Source: Collinsella aerofaciens (GTDB lineage Bacteria > Actinomycetota > Coriobacteriia > Coriobacteriales > Coriobacteriaceae). From it: a stretch of DNA of 64,000 nt. Position 1 is the stretch's first letter; each line of letters begins with the position of its first letter. The position numbers and the translations under genes are program-made. This document shows positions 1 through 8,733 of this stretch, piece by piece. The stretch spans positions 124,001 to 188,000 of the forward strand of contig NZ_OY725712.1 of NCBI RefSeq assembly GCF_963360655.1, written 5' to 3'. The notes under the pieces are model-generated. The model did not search any database and was not told the origin of the DNA. It worked only from the letters and a program-made list of their open reading frames with translations.

Positions 1-1580
1 ATGTCGTTGGCGGCGCCGGTCGTCATCTCTCCAAAGATGAGCTCCTCGGCTGCGCGGCCACCGCAATAGACAGCGAGCTTGTCCAAGACCTCCTGGCGCG
101 TCGTCAGGAAGCGCTCGTCCTCCTCGACCTGCATGGTATAACCAAGAGCACCGCTCGTGCGCGGCACGATGGTGATCTTCGTGACCGGCGCAGAGCCCTT
201 CTGGCGAGCGGCAACGATGGCATGGCCGATCTCGTGATAAGAAACGACCTGCTTCTCGTGGTCGGACAGCACCGTGGACTTACGCTGTTGGCCGGCAATG
301 ACGACCTCCACCGACTCCTCGAAGTCGTCCTGGGTTGCACGCTTGCGACCCTCGCGAACGGCGCGCAGGGCGCCCTCGTTGATGATATTGGCCAGGTCGG
401 CGCCCGAGGCACCGGGCGTGGCGCGGGCAATCGCGGTCAGGTCGATCGGCGGCTCGGTCTTCACGCTCTTGGCATGCAGCTCGAGGATGTTCTTGCGGCC
501 GGTCAGATCGGGCAGCTCGACGGGGATGCGGCGGTCAAAACGACCGGGGCGCAGTAGAGCGGGATCGAGACTGTCGGGGCGGTTGGTTGCGGCAAGGACA
601 ACGATACCCTTATGGTTATCGAAGCCATCCATCTCGGTCAGCAACTGATTGAGCGTCTGCTCGCGCTCGTCGTTGCCGCTAAAGCCGCCGCCATCGCGCT
701 TCTTACCGATGGTATCGATCTCATCGATAAAGACGATACACGGTGCCTTTTCCTTGGCCTGCTTAAACAGGTCACGAACCTTAGCAGCGCCGCGACCGAC
801 AAACATCTCAACGAACTCAGAGCCCGAAATGCTAAAGAACGGAACACCGGCCTCGCCGGCAACAGCCTTGGCAAGCAGGGTCTTACCGGTACCCGGAGGG
901 CCAACAAGGAGAGCACCACGCGGCAGCTTGGCGCCGATCTCCTCGTAGCGCTGCGGCTTCTCCAGAAAGTCGACGACCTCCTTGAGAGACTCCTTGGCCT
1001 CTTCCTGACCGGCGACGTCCTTAAAGGTCACGCCCACGTCCTTGGAGGCGATCACGCGCGCGCCGGACTTACCCAGTCCGCCGCCGCCAAAACCGCCGCC
1101 GCCAAAGTTCATCGACGGGCCGTCATCGCCCATAGCCTTCTTCATGCGGCGGTTGAGCCACCAACCGATGAGGAAGATAATCGCCATGGGAAGAATGAGT
1201 GTGAGCAGGTAGTAGGTCATCAAACCCGAGTTTTTATCGGGAACGACCGACTCCAGCGAAGCGCCAGACTCAAGCACGCGATCGGTAAAGCCCGCGTCAT
1301 TCGGCACACCGGTCGTCTTGTAGGCGATGTTCTCGTCCTCGCCCTTCTTGGTGTAATAAATCGAGTAATCGTCCGTGTTGTACTCGACCTTGTCGACGCT
1401 CTTCTTATCGAGCGCTTTGACAAACGTCGAGTAATCGGTCTTCGTAATCTGCTGCGTGTGACCGATGTTGGGGAACAGAACGGTCGAGAGCACGAGGTAG
1501 ACGACGAAGGCGATGAGCACGTAGAGAATCATATTCCGTCTACGTTTGTTGTCATCCATCTCCATCTGCTTGAACTCCAT
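1..1580 (-). CDS. ftsH: ATP-dependent zinc metalloprotease FtsH (3' end beyond window)
   Basis: Membrane-anchored AAA+ protease that degrades misfolded membrane proteins and short-lived regulators. The reading frame starts at ATG 1578-1580 ([15 protein letters not shown]), followed by a first transmembrane helix ([19 protein letters not shown]), a short external domain, a second helix ([20 protein letters not shown]) and a glycine-rich linker. The AAA module shows Walker A GPPGTGKT, Walker B IVFIDEID and the second region of homology [19 protein letters not shown]. The protease motif HEIGH is encoded near 225-240. About 526 residues are present; the frame is still open at base 1, so the C-terminal protease part and coiled coil are missing. 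The domain order is typical of FtsH. The gene is transcribed divergently from the cobalamin adenosyltransferase gene. Confidence 0.96.
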   Translation of the reverse strand, partial: MEFKQMEMDDNKRRRNMILYVLIAFVVYLVLSTVLFPNIGHTQQITKTDYSTFVKALDKKSVDKVEYNTDDYSIYYTKKGEDENIAYKTTGVPNDAGFTDRVLESGASLESVVPDKNSGLMTYYLLTLILPMAIIFLIGWWLNRRMKKAMGDDGPSMNFGGGGFGGGGLGKSGARVIASKDVGVTFKDVAGQEEAKESLKEVVDFLEKPQRYEEIGAKLPRGALLVGPPGTGKTLLAKAVAGEAGVPFFSISGSEFVEMFVGRGAAKVRDLFKQAKEKAPCIVFIDEIDTIGKKRDGGGFSGNDEREQTLNQLLTEMDGFDNHKGIVVLAATNRPDSLDPALLRPGRFDRRIPVELPDLTGRKNILELHAKSVKTEPPIDLTAIARATPGASGADLANIINEGALRAVREGRKRATQDDFEESVEVVIAGQQRKSTVLSDHEKQVVSYHEIGHAIVAARQKGSAPVTKITIVPRTSGALGYTMQVEEDERFLTTRQEVLDKLAVYCGGRAAEELIFGEMTTGAAND

Positions 1581-1657
1581 CTACTGGGGTTGATAATGCT
1601 TTCTAGAATACCCAACCCGGACGGCGATAAACCGACGCCGGGCACGAAAGGACAGAG

Positions 1658-2143
1658 ATGGCATCACTGTAAGTCGGCAAGGTTCAAATCTATACAGGCG
1701 ACGGCAAGGGCAAGACGACGGCTGCGCTGGGGCTCGCGCTGCGCGCGACGGGCTACGGGCTCGACGTTCTTAGGCTGCAGTTTGCCAAGAAACTGCACTG
1801 CGCCGAACACGATGCCGCGCCGCGCCTGGGGCTGCGCATCGTACAAGCTGACCGCGACACGCCCGAGGCTTGCGCCGCACAGATCATGGAGCTCGCATGC
1901 GAGCAGATATCACAGGTCGACGTTCTGATTTTGGACGAACTCGGCGAGGCCATGCGCCGCGGCTTCGTGACACGCGAGGATGTCGAAGCGCTGATCGCGA
2001 TAAAGCCCGCCACCACGGAACTCGTGCTCACCGGCCGCGGGCTGCTGCCGTTGGCCGACCTCGCGGACTTAGTCACCGAAATACGTCCCATCAAACACTA
2101 CTTCGACGAAGGCCTCCTAGCCCGCCAAGGCATCGAATACTAA
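1658..2143 (+). pseudogene. cob(I)alamin/cobinamide adenosyltransferase (BtuR/CobO type) with an early in-frame stop
   Basis: The family transfers adenosyl from ATP to corrinoids. After a good ribosome site (GAAAGGA) and ATG 1658 the frame reads Met-Ala-Ser-Leu and then TAA at 1670-1672. Directly after the stop, in the same frame, come VGKVQIYTGDGKGKTTAALG (the family P-loop), DVLILDEL (Walker B-like) and the family C-terminus EIRPIKHYFDEGLLARQGIE, ending at 2143. About 156 codons after the stop are intact. No ATG, GTG or TTG occurs between the stop and the P-loop; the next ATG (1886) would remove the nucleotide site. It therefore looks like a single nonsense change (for example AAA to TAA) in an otherwise intact gene. 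A sequencing error or an unusual start are alternatives. Confidence 0.72.
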
Positions 2144-2180
2144 TTGATTCGTTTTCCGCCAACACCTACAGCTCATAAGG

Positions 2181-2249
2181 AAGTTGCGGTGGAATAGTAC
2201 TTGTTTGACGGTCCGCAAGGGCTTTTCAGGAACTATTTCACCGCAACTT
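2181..2249. repeat. Dispersed palindromic repeat, copy 1
   Basis: The arms AAGTTGCGGTGGAATAG (from 2181) and CTATTTCACCGCAACTT (to 2249) are inverted with one mismatch and enclose about 33 nt. The same arm sequence recurs, perfectly paired, at 39486-39560. It lies between the 3' ends of the convergent cobalamin gene and the MATE gene, so it could act as a bidirectional terminator, but it has no clear T-run. It resembles a REP- or MITE-like element. Confidence 0.7.
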
Positions 2250-2272
2250 ATCAGGGGTATCTGACGGATGAG

Positions 2273-3622
2273 CTAGGCGGTGGCGCGACCTAGCCAGTTG
2301 CCGCTGTGGTGGTAGATGGTGAACATGGTTGCGGTGATGAGCCAGGTTACGGGGTAAACCAGCAGTAGATGCTCGAGCGACGGATCGAAGGGCATGATCG
2401 CAAACACCCAGATCACCCTCAAGACAACGGTGCCAAAGATGGTGAGCATCATAGGCTGCAAACTCACGCCGGCGCCGCGGATGGAACCCGAGGCGTTCTC
2501 GATAATCGAGAAAATCGCATAGAACGGCGCAATGAAATGGAGGATAGTCGTGGTGTACGCCGAAATCGAAGCATCGTCGACAAACAAACGCGACAGCGGG
2601 CCCGAGAACACCAGCAGCACGGCAGACAGGCCACCAATGAGCATAAACGACAGCACGAGCGACGTATGGTAGCCCTTGCGCATGCGCTCGTAGTTGCGCG
2701 CGCCAAAGTTCTGCGCCGAGAACGTAGTGATCGATACGCCGAGCGCCTCGGTCACCATCCAGATAATGCCATCCAGGCGCCCAGATAGACCCCAAGCAGT
2801 CGTGACATCGGCGCCAAACGAATTAACCGACACCTGGATCAGCACGTTCGAGATCGAATAGGCAGCCGATTGAAAACCGAGTGGCAGACCACACGAGATC
2901 ATACTCTTGCAAATACCGCGATCGATACCGAGCTTAGACAGCGAAAGACGCCATGCACCCGGAGCGCGCATCATGCGCAACACGATCATCGTTGCATTGG
3001 AGCAAATGGTCAGCGCCACCGCGATGCCGCAGCCCAGCGCCTCCATATGCAACACAGCGACAAAAATGATATCCAGCACCACGTTAACCAGGCAGCCAGA
3101 GGCAATGATCACGGCGGGGCCGCGCGTGTCGCCCACGGCACGCAGCAGTGCGGTTCCCATATTAAGCAGCAGTGCCGCAACCATCGCGGCAAAATAACAG
3201 CGAGCATAGGCCACGCCCTCGGCCAATAGTTCATGCGGCGTGTTCATAAGCACCAGCATGGGCTCAACGAACACTATGCCAAGAATCGAGAAAGCGATAC
3301 CGCCCACCAGCGCGAGCGTCATGGCTGTATGGACCGAACGACTCAGTCGCTCATCATCGTGCTGACCAAAATACTGACCGGTAATGACCGCGCAGCCGGC
3401 GCCGGCGCCAACGCAAAAGCCAATGCAGAGCTCGGTGAGCACCATCGTAGCTTGAATGCCACCTAGCGCGAGCTTGCCGCCAAACTGACCGACGATATAG
3501 GTACCGATAAGCGTGTAGGCCTGCTGAAAAAACGAACTAAAAAAGATGGGAACGCACAGCGAAAGCAGCTGCTGCCAAATAACACCCTGCGTTACATCGA
3601 TAGCCGTAGATTTCTTAGCCAC
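2273..3622 (-). CDS. MATE family efflux transporter
   Basis: Integral membrane protein of the multidrug and toxic compound extrusion family, expected to export cations or drugs using a Na+ or H+ gradient. The sequence shows about 12 hydrophobic segments in two related halves. The first half opens with IWQQLLSLCVPIFFSSFFQQ and carries the family-type stretch AYTLIGTYIVGQFGGKLALG; GAGAGCAVITGQYFGQHD is also MATE-like. I prefer GTG 3622 (VAKKSTAIDVTQG), which follows GGGGAGGG by a few bases. An ATG 33 bp upstream (3655) would add eleven unusual residues. The substrate cannot be read from the sequence. It is downstream of the SpoU gene on the same strand, 125 bp away, so co-transcription is possible but not shown. 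Confidence 0.9.
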   Translation of the reverse strand: MAKKSTAIDVTQGVIWQQLLSLCVPIFFSSFFQQAYTLIGTYIVGQFGGKLALGGIQATMVLTELCIGFCVGAGAGCAVITGQYFGQHDDERLSRSVHTAMTLALVGGIAFSILGIVFVEPMLVLMNTPHELLAEGVAYARCYFAAMVAALLLNMGTALLRAVGDTRGPAVIIASGCLVNVVLDIIFVAVLHMEALGCGIAVALTICSNATMIVLRMMRAPGAWRLSLSKLGIDRGICKSMISCGLPLGFQSAAYSISNVLIQVSVNSFGADVTTAWGLSGRLDGIIWMVTEALGVSITTFSAQNFGARNYERMRKGYHTSLVLSFMLIGGLSAVLLVFSGPLSRLFVDDASISAYTTTILHFIAPFYAIFSIIENASGSIRGAGVSLQPMMLTIFGTVVLRVIWVFAIMPFDPSLEHLLLVYPVTWLITATMFTIYHHSGNWLGRATA

Positions 3623-3747
3623 ACGCCCTCCCCAAAAGCGTACGTCAACCGACAAAACAGTAATTAAAGACCTAAGCTAATAGCAGCTTAGCACCGACCG
3701 ACGTCGACCGAAACACCCCGAGTCAGAGCCCGGTGCAAACTATCTGC

Positions 3748-4662
3748 CTAGTGATACAGCCCCGGCTGGTAGTGATACTCGTTGCTCACGTGCGGGCACA
3801 GCTGCCAAAAGGCGACGGCACTCGCCGCGGCCACGTTGAGCGAATCGACCCCGTGCGCCATCGGAATGCGCACGGCTCGGTCGCAGCCCGCGATAGTCTT
3901 GGCGCCCAGGCCGGCACCCTCGGTGCCCATAAAGATCGCCAGGCGATCAACCTCCTGCAGCGCAGGATCGTCCAGCGAAACGGAGTCGTCCGTCAGCGCC
4001 ATCGCAGCGCACGAAAAACCGGCTTCGTGCAGTGCCGCCAGGCCATCGTGCGGCCACACACGAGCCTCGCTGCCAATACGCGTCCACGGCACCTGAAACA
4101 CCGTGCCCATGCTCACGCGGGCCGAGCGACGGTACAGCGGGTCGCAGCACGTCGGACTGACCAAAATACCGTCGACATTGAGCGCGGCGGCCGAGCGGAA
4201 AATCGCACCCACGTTCGTGTGGTCGACAATACCCTCGAGCACGCACACGCGCACCGGGCGCTCCCCCGCCGCCTCGACGACGCCACCCAAGAACTCATCA
4301 ACCGGAATCTGCCGCGGGCGACGAAACGCCGCGAGCGCACCGCGCGTCACGTTAAAGCCCGTCAGCTGCTCCATGAGTTCCATGGAAGCCACGAACACAG
4401 GAACCGGACCTGCACCCTCGCGCACAACCAGGCGCTCAAACAGCGGCATCATCTGGTCGAGCCAGCGTTCGCCCAAAAGAAAGCTCACCGGCTCGTATCC
4501 GGCACGCACCGCGCGCTCAATAACCTTGGCACTCTCGGCGATAAAGATGCCCTTTTGCGGCTCTAGCACGCAGCGCAGCTCACGCTCGGTCAGTCGCACG
4601 TAGGCATCGAGCCGCTCGTCCTCGAGCGAATCAATTCGCAGAACCTCAACGGCATCAGTCAT
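3748..4662 (-). CDS. TrmH/SpoU family RNA 2'-O-methyltransferase
   Basis: Predicted S-adenosylmethionine-dependent ribose methyltransferase acting on rRNA or tRNA. The three SpoU motifs are in order in the C-terminal half: motif 1 DHTNVGAIFRSAAAL, motif 2 IFMGTEGAGL and motif 3 RIPMAHGVDSLNVAAASAV, which form the trefoil-knot cofactor site. The N-terminal 120 residues look like the substrate-binding extension (GIFIAESAKVIERAV) seen in TsnR/RlmB-like members. About 304 aa from ATG 4662; an upstream ATG at 4695 would add eleven residues. The exact target nucleotide is not predictable here. It follows folA with a gap of about 110 bp. Confidence 0.88.
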   Translation of the reverse strand: MTDAVEVLRIDSLEDERLDAYVRLTERELRCVLEPQKGIFIAESAKVIERAVRAGYEPVSFLLGERWLDQMMPLFERLVVREGAGPVPVFVASMELMEQLTGFNVTRGALAAFRRPRQIPVDEFLGGVVEAAGERPVRVCVLEGIVDHTNVGAIFRSAAALNVDGILVSPTCCDPLYRRSARVSMGTVFQVPWTRIGSEARVWPHDGLAALHEAGFSCAAMALTDDSVSLDDPALQEVDRLAIFMGTEGAGLGAKTIAGCDRAVRIPMAHGVDSLNVAAASAVAFWQLCPHVSNEYHYQPGLYH

Positions 4663-4771
4663 AGCAGCCTGCCCGCACCCTTCTTTACAGCACATCTATA
4701 CCAAACGAGGCGACGCTAAGCGCCGCCCCATACATTCAATCAACCCGATAATACCGTTCACGCCAGGCGAT

Positions 4772-5290
4772 TTACGCCTCAACGCGACGATACGTCACGA
4801 ACTCATAATCGACACCCTCGTCGCCCTCGCCCGAGGCAATCGTGGCAACACCGCCACGCCACGCAATCTCCCACGCGGGATCGGCGTCCAAGTCGGGAAA
4901 GTACGTGTCCACGACATGCACGCAGTGGTTATGCGTGACCTCGGCCTCGACGCAATACGGCAAAAACTGCCGATACACATCGCCGCCACCGATCACCCAT
5001 GCAACAGGCTCATAGGCAACCGCGGCGAGCGCTTCGTCAATGCTATGCACCACGTCGACGCCCTCGGGCGCAAAATCCTCGTCGCGCGTGAGTACGATAT
5101 TGCGGCGGTTCTTGAGCGGACGCCCACCGGGAAAACTCAACAGGGTCTTGCGCCCCATAATAACCGGGCAACCTTTGGTGCACGCCACAAAATGGCGCAT
5201 GTCGGCGCGATTGGACACCACCATGTCGCCCTCGCACCCAATGCCCCAATCCTCACACACGGCGACGATAGCAGATAGCTTACACGTCAT
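4772..5290 (-). CDS. folA: Dihydrofolate reductase
   Basis: Reduces dihydrofolate to tetrahydrofolate with NADPH, recycling the dihydrofolate made by the neighbouring ThyA. N-terminal LSAIVAVCEDWGIGCEGDM, then ADMRHF carrying the family acidic residue, CPVIMGRKTLLSFPGGRPLKNRRN and WVIGGGDVYRQFLP give the standard DHFR cofactor and substrate motifs. The usual Leu-Pro-Trp of the Met20 loop is replaced by Met-Val-Val, which is mildly divergent. Start chosen at ATG 5290, because the AGGTGG ribosome site overlaps the thyA stop codon; a GTG at 5299 is less likely. 172 aa, normal for the family. Tight spacing to thyA shows a thyA-folA operon. Confidence 0.94.
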   Translation of the reverse strand: MTCKLSAIVAVCEDWGIGCEGDMVVSNRADMRHFVACTKGCPVIMGRKTLLSFPGGRPLKNRRNIVLTRDEDFAPEGVDVVHSIDEALAAVAYEPVAWVIGGGDVYRQFLPYCVEAEVTHNHCVHVVDTYFPDLDADPAWEIAWRGGVATIASGEGDEGVDYEFVTYRRVEA

Positions 5291-5299
5291 GAGCACCAC

Positions 5300-6148
5300 C
5301 TACACCGCAATGGGAATGTTCTTGACCTGCGGGCCGTGCTCATAGCCCTCGACGATCAGGTCATCGGTCGTAAACGCATAGAAGTCATGCACATCGGGGT
5401 TGAGCGTTACCTTGGGTGCCGCAAACTGCGGACGCTCGATAAGCTCGCGGACGATATCGACATGACGATCATAGATATGGGCGTCGGCGATCACGTGCAG
5501 CAGCTCACCGGGAATCATATCGACCGACTGCGCGACCATCATCAGCAAAATGGCGTACTGGCACACGTTCCAGTTGTTCGCGGCCAAAATGTCCTGGCTG
5601 CGCTGGTTGAGAATCATGTTGAGCGTCGGCTTGTCGTCCTGAGGACGCTGCGTCACGTTATAGGTCACGCTATAGGCGCACGGATAAAGGTGCATCTCGG
5701 ACAGATCGCTAAACACGTACGTATTGGTCATAATGCGGCGACTATACGGCGTGTGCTTAAGGTCGTACAGCACACGGTCCATCTGGTCGAAGTCGCCCTC
5801 GGCGTAATGGCTCTTCTGACCAATCTGATAGCCGTAGGCTTTACCGATGGAACCGGTCTCATCGGCCCACTCATCCCAGATATGGCTGTTGAGATCATGC
5901 ACGTTATTGGACTTCTTTTGATAGATCCACAGAATCTCGTCCATGGCAGACTTAAGCGCCGTACGACGCAGGGTGAGCGCGGGGAACTCCTCGCGCAGAT
6001 CATAGCGCGCCGTGACACCAAAGTTTTTAATGGTATAGGCAGGGGTGCCGTCCTCCCACACCGGACGGACCTTTTGGCCCTCGGTGGTGGTGCCATGATC
6101 CAAGATATCGCGGCACATGGTTACAAACTGCTGATCAGCTTTGCTCAT
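5300..6148 (-). CDS. thyA: Thymidylate synthase
   Basis: Methylates dUMP to dTMP using methylene-tetrahydrofolate. From ATG 6148 (MSKADQQF, after a GGAGGG ribosome site) the protein has 282 residues. The arginine pair SRRIM (about 137-138), the catalytic cysteine in EMHLYPCAYS (Cys157) and the dUMP-binding stretch NQRSQDILAANNWNVCQYA are visible. The ending DDLIVEGYEHGPQVKNIPIAV is the typical ThyA C-terminus. The open frame extends 42 codons further upstream but that part does not look like ThyA. First gene of the thyA-folA pair. Confidence 0.97.
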   Translation of the reverse strand: MSKADQQFVTMCRDILDHGTTTEGQKVRPVWEDGTPAYTIKNFGVTARYDLREEFPALTLRRTALKSAMDEILWIYQKKSNNVHDLNSHIWDEWADETGSIGKAYGYQIGQKSHYAEGDFDQMDRVLYDLKHTPYSRRIMTNTYVFSDLSEMHLYPCAYSVTYNVTQRPQDDKPTLNMILNQRSQDILAANNWNVCQYAILLMMVAQSVDMIPGELLHVIADAHIYDRHVDIVRELIERPQFAAPKVTLNPDVHDFYAFTTDDLIVEGYEHGPQVKNIPIAV

Positions 6149-6182
6149 TGACCCTCCTGTCAGTCGCCTATAAGCGAGATTT

Positions 6183-6218
6183 ATTGTAGCCCAGGCGCGC
6201 GAGTGTCGAATTGGACAC
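6183..6218 (-). promoter_or_regulatory. Predicted thyA promoter with overlapping dyad
   Basis: On the minus strand TTCGAC (6205-6210) and TACAAT (6183-6188) are 16 bp apart, about 35 bp upstream of the thyA start. A 16-bp near-palindrome GTGTCGAATTGGACAC (6203-6218) covers the -35 hexamer and could be an operator. The promoter assignment rests only on consensus match. Confidence 0.5.
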
Positions 6219-6283
6219 TTAGTCCGGCACACGCAATGCACGGCAGCGCGGCTCCGCAAGCGGCAACGAGGCATCTTAGCCTT

Positions 6284-6352
6284 TTTCTGACATATGCCAG
6301 AAATGCCTTGCGCCCAACGACTAACGCGTTATCCTATTGTTGACATATGTCA
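6284..6352 (+). promoter_or_regulatory. Two dyad operators and a promoter before the DUF134/NifX gene
   Basis: TTTCTGACATATGCCAGAAA (6284-6303, one mismatched pair) and the perfect TGACATATGTCA (6341-6352) share the core TGACATATG and sit about 53 bp apart. TTGCGC (6308-6313) and TATCCT (6330-6335), 16 bp apart, form a possible promoter whose start would fall in the second dyad. The ribosome site AAGGAG follows at 6356-6361. Autoregulation by the helix-turn-helix part of the downstream protein is an inference. Confidence 0.5.
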
Positions 6353-6366
6353 GATAAGGAGTGTGC

Positions 6367-7131
6367 ATGGCAGGAAGACGCGAAAAACTGCGCCGCGTCG
6401 GGATCATCCCCGAATACCGCGGCTTCACCCCCGATGGCCTGGCCAGCGGTGATGCCATCGACATGACCGTCGACGAGCTTGAGGTGCTGCGCCTGTGCGA
6501 CCTGGAAGGTCTCAACCAAGAGGCGGTCGCCCAGCAGATGGGCATCGCCCGTGCAACGGTGGCGGCCATTTGCAGCCGCGCGCATCGCAAGGTGGCCGAT
6601 GCGCTGGTCAACGGACGAGCGCTCGTCATCGAGGGCGGCAATATCGCGTACTCCCCCATCGCCTCGACGACGGCCGCATGGCCAGCAAAGGAGGTCGGCA
6701 CCATGAGGGTGGCAACGACGTACGACAACGGCAACATCTTTATGCACTTTGGCCGCAGCGAGCAGTTCAAGATCTACGACATTCAGGACGGCAAGGTGCT
6801 CAACGAGCAGGTCGTGGGCACCGGCGGCACCGGCCACGGCGCCCTGGCGGGCCTGCTCGCCAACGGCGGTGTGGACACGCTCATCTGCGGCGGCATCGGC
6901 GGTGGCGCCATCAACGCGCTTGCCCAAGCCGGCATCACGGTATACGCAGGTGCCCAGGGCAGCTGCGACGCTTGCGTCGAAGCCCTTATTGCCGGCACGC
7001 TCGCACAGAACGGCGAGGCCACATGCGGCTGCCACGGCCATGACCACGGCCACGCCCACGAACACGGCGAGTCCTGCAGCTGCCACGACCATCACGAGCA
7101 CGAGGGCCACGAGGGCTGTGGCTGCCACTAA
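6367..7131 (+). CDS. DUF134 helix-turn-helix / NifX-NafY-type fusion with His-rich tail
   Basis: 254-aa protein from ATG 6367, which follows AAGGAG by 5 bases. Residues about 1-100 are a DUF134 domain: MAGRREKLRRVGIIPEY, then the DNA-binding stretch LNQEAVAQQMGIARATVAA. Residues about 113-215 (MRVATTYDNGNIFMHFGRSEQFKIYDIQDGKV through GGIGGGAINALAQAGITVYAG) match the dinitrogenase iron-molybdenum cofactor biosynthesis (NifX/NifB C-terminal) fold. The last 40 residues are packed with His and Cys (CGCHGHDHGHAHEHGESCSC). No nitrogenase genes are nearby. I infer a metal- or Fe-S-linked regulator that controls its own promoter. Confidence 0.87.
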   Translation: MAGRREKLRRVGIIPEYRGFTPDGLASGDAIDMTVDELEVLRLCDLEGLNQEAVAQQMGIARATVAAICSRAHRKVADALVNGRALVIEGGNIAYSPIASTTAAWPAKEVGTMRVATTYDNGNIFMHFGRSEQFKIYDIQDGKVLNEQVVGTGGTGHGALAGLLANGGVDTLICGGIGGGAINALAQAGITVYAGAQGSCDACVEALIAGTLAQNGEATCGCHGHDHGHAHEHGESCSCHDHHEHEGHEGCGCH

Positions 7132-7187
7132 CGGCAAGCATCTCAACGTCAACACGCTTCCGCGCGTGCGACAACCTGCGAACGAAC

Positions 7188-7227
7188 GGCGAAGGCCGCC
7201 TGGAATACGATCCAGGCGGCCTTCGCC
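7188..7227. terminator. Bidirectional terminator between the NifX-type gene and ffh
   Basis: Perfect 17-bp stem: GGCGAAGGCCGCCTGGA (7188-7204) pairs with TCCAGGCGGCCTTCGCC (7211-7227) around a 6-nt loop. It sits between two convergent genes. No long T-run follows on either strand. Confidence 0.75.
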
Positions 7228-7247
7228 ATACACGACTCAATCAGTCG

Positions 7248-8723
7248 TTATTTCTTATTGCGCATCTGCGCTTCCATCTGGCGCAGCAGGTCCATATCGG
7301 ACTTGGGGCCGCCCGTACCCAGGCCGCCCATGCCGCCCAGACCCATAGCGTCCAGGCCAGGGATATTGGGCATGCGCATCTTCTTGCCCTTCTTGCCCTT
7401 TTTGCCCTTCTTGCCGCCGGCCTGAGCCTGATTGGCCATCGTGCGCATGCGGCCCATCATCTTGTTCATCTCGCCCCACTGCTTCATAAGGCTATTGACC
7501 TCTGTGGGAGTCACGCCGGCGCCCTTGGCAATGCGGGCACGGCGCTGGCCGTTAATGATGGAAGGACGCAGACGCTCCTCCTTGGTCATCGACATGATGA
7601 TGGCCTCGTTCTTGTCGAAGATGCCCTCGTCCAGGTTGCCGCCCATCTGGTTGAGCGCACGCTGGCCGCCGGGGAGCATGCCCAGGATGCCCTTCATGCC
7701 GCCCATCTTCTTGACGGCCTTCATCTGGTCGAGCATGTCATTCATGGTGAAGCCCTCGCGCAGCATGCGCTCGGCGGCCTCGAGCTGCTCGGCATCGGCG
7801 GCCTCCTGGGCCTTCTCGATAATGCCGACAACGTCGCCCATACCCAGAATGCGCTTGGCCATACGATCGGGGTAGAACGGCTCAAGCGAATCGGGTTTCT
7901 CGCCCATGCTCACGAACTTGATGGGCTTGCCGGTCACCTGGCGCACGGAAAGCGCGCCGCCGCCACGAGCGTCGCCATCGAGCTTGGAGATGATCACGCC
8001 GTCAAAGTCGGTGCGCTCGGCGAAGGTCGAGACGACGTTGACGATATCCTGGCCGGTCATGGCATCGACGACCATCAGCACCTGATCGGGCTTGACAGCC
8101 TTCTTGATATCCACGGCCTCCTGCATCATCTGCTCGTCGATCTGCAGACGACCGGCGGTATCGACGATGACCACATCGCGCAGGTGGTCGACGGCCTCCT
8201 GGATGGCACCCTTGGCAATGTCGACCGGGTGCGCGCCGTCACCGCGGAAGACTGGCACGCCGATCTCGCCACCGAGCGTGGCCAGCTGGTCGGCAGCGGC
8301 GGGACGATAGACGTCGCACGCGGCGAGCAGCGGCGAGCGGCCCTGCTTCTTGAGCAGGTAGGCCAGCTTTACGGCCGCCGTGGTCTTACCGGAGCCCTGC
8401 AGGCCCACGAGCATGATGACATTGGGAATGCGATTGCTAAAGACGAGCTTGCTCTCGGTTGAGCCAAGCATCTCGGTGAGCTCGTCGAGCACGATCTTGA
8501 CGACGTTTTGCGCCGGCGACAGCGACTCCATGACCTCAGCGGTCATGCAGCGCTCCTTGGTCTTGGCGACGAACTCCTTGACGACCTTAAAGTTAACGTC
8601 GGCCTCGAGCAGTGCCATGCGAATATCGCGCATGGCCGAAGTAATATCGGCCTCGGTCAGCTTGCCCTTGCCGCGCAGGCGGTCAAATGTGTCGTTGAGG
8701 CGATCGCTCAGGGAATCAAACAC
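7248..8723 (-). CDS. ffh: Signal recognition particle protein Ffh (SRP54)
   Basis: GTPase that binds SRP RNA and signal sequences of nascent membrane proteins and hands them to FtsY. N domain at residues about 1-90. The G domain has GLQGSGKTTAAVK (107-119), VDTAGRLQ and ISKLDGDARGG. The C-terminal M domain is methionine-rich (MLREGFTMNDMLDQMKAVKKMGG) with the RNA-binding stretch RRARIAKGAG. The tail carries four GKK repeats and then Gly/Met-rich sequence ending at QMRNKK. 491 aa. Last gene of the long fakA-to-ffh run; ftsY is 10 bp upstream, so the SRP pair is co-transcribed. Confidence 0.97.
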   Translation of the reverse strand: MFDSLSDRLNDTFDRLRGKGKLTEADITSAMRDIRMALLEADVNFKVVKEFVAKTKERCMTAEVMESLSPAQNVVKIVLDELTEMLGSTESKLVFSNRIPNVIMLVGLQGSGKTTAAVKLAYLLKKQGRSPLLAACDVYRPAAADQLATLGGEIGVPVFRGDGAHPVDIAKGAIQEAVDHLRDVVIVDTAGRLQIDEQMMQEAVDIKKAVKPDQVLMVVDAMTGQDIVNVVSTFAERTDFDGVIISKLDGDARGGGALSVRQVTGKPIKFVSMGEKPDSLEPFYPDRMAKRILGMGDVVGIIEKAQEAADAEQLEAAERMLREGFTMNDMLDQMKAVKKMGGMKGILGMLPGGQRALNQMGGNLDEGIFDKNEAIIMSMTKEERLRPSIINGQRRARIAKGAGVTPTEVNSLMKQWGEMNKMMGRMRTMANQAQAGGKKGKKGKKGKKMRMPNIPGLDAMGLGGMGGLGTGGPKSDMDLLRQMEAQMRNKK

Positions 8724-8733
8724 TAGTCACTCC

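Noticed and set aside
612-1928. 438-codon plus-strand frame opposite ftsH
   Set aside because: Antisense to a recognisable FtsH ATPase region and runs into the cobalamin gene in another frame.
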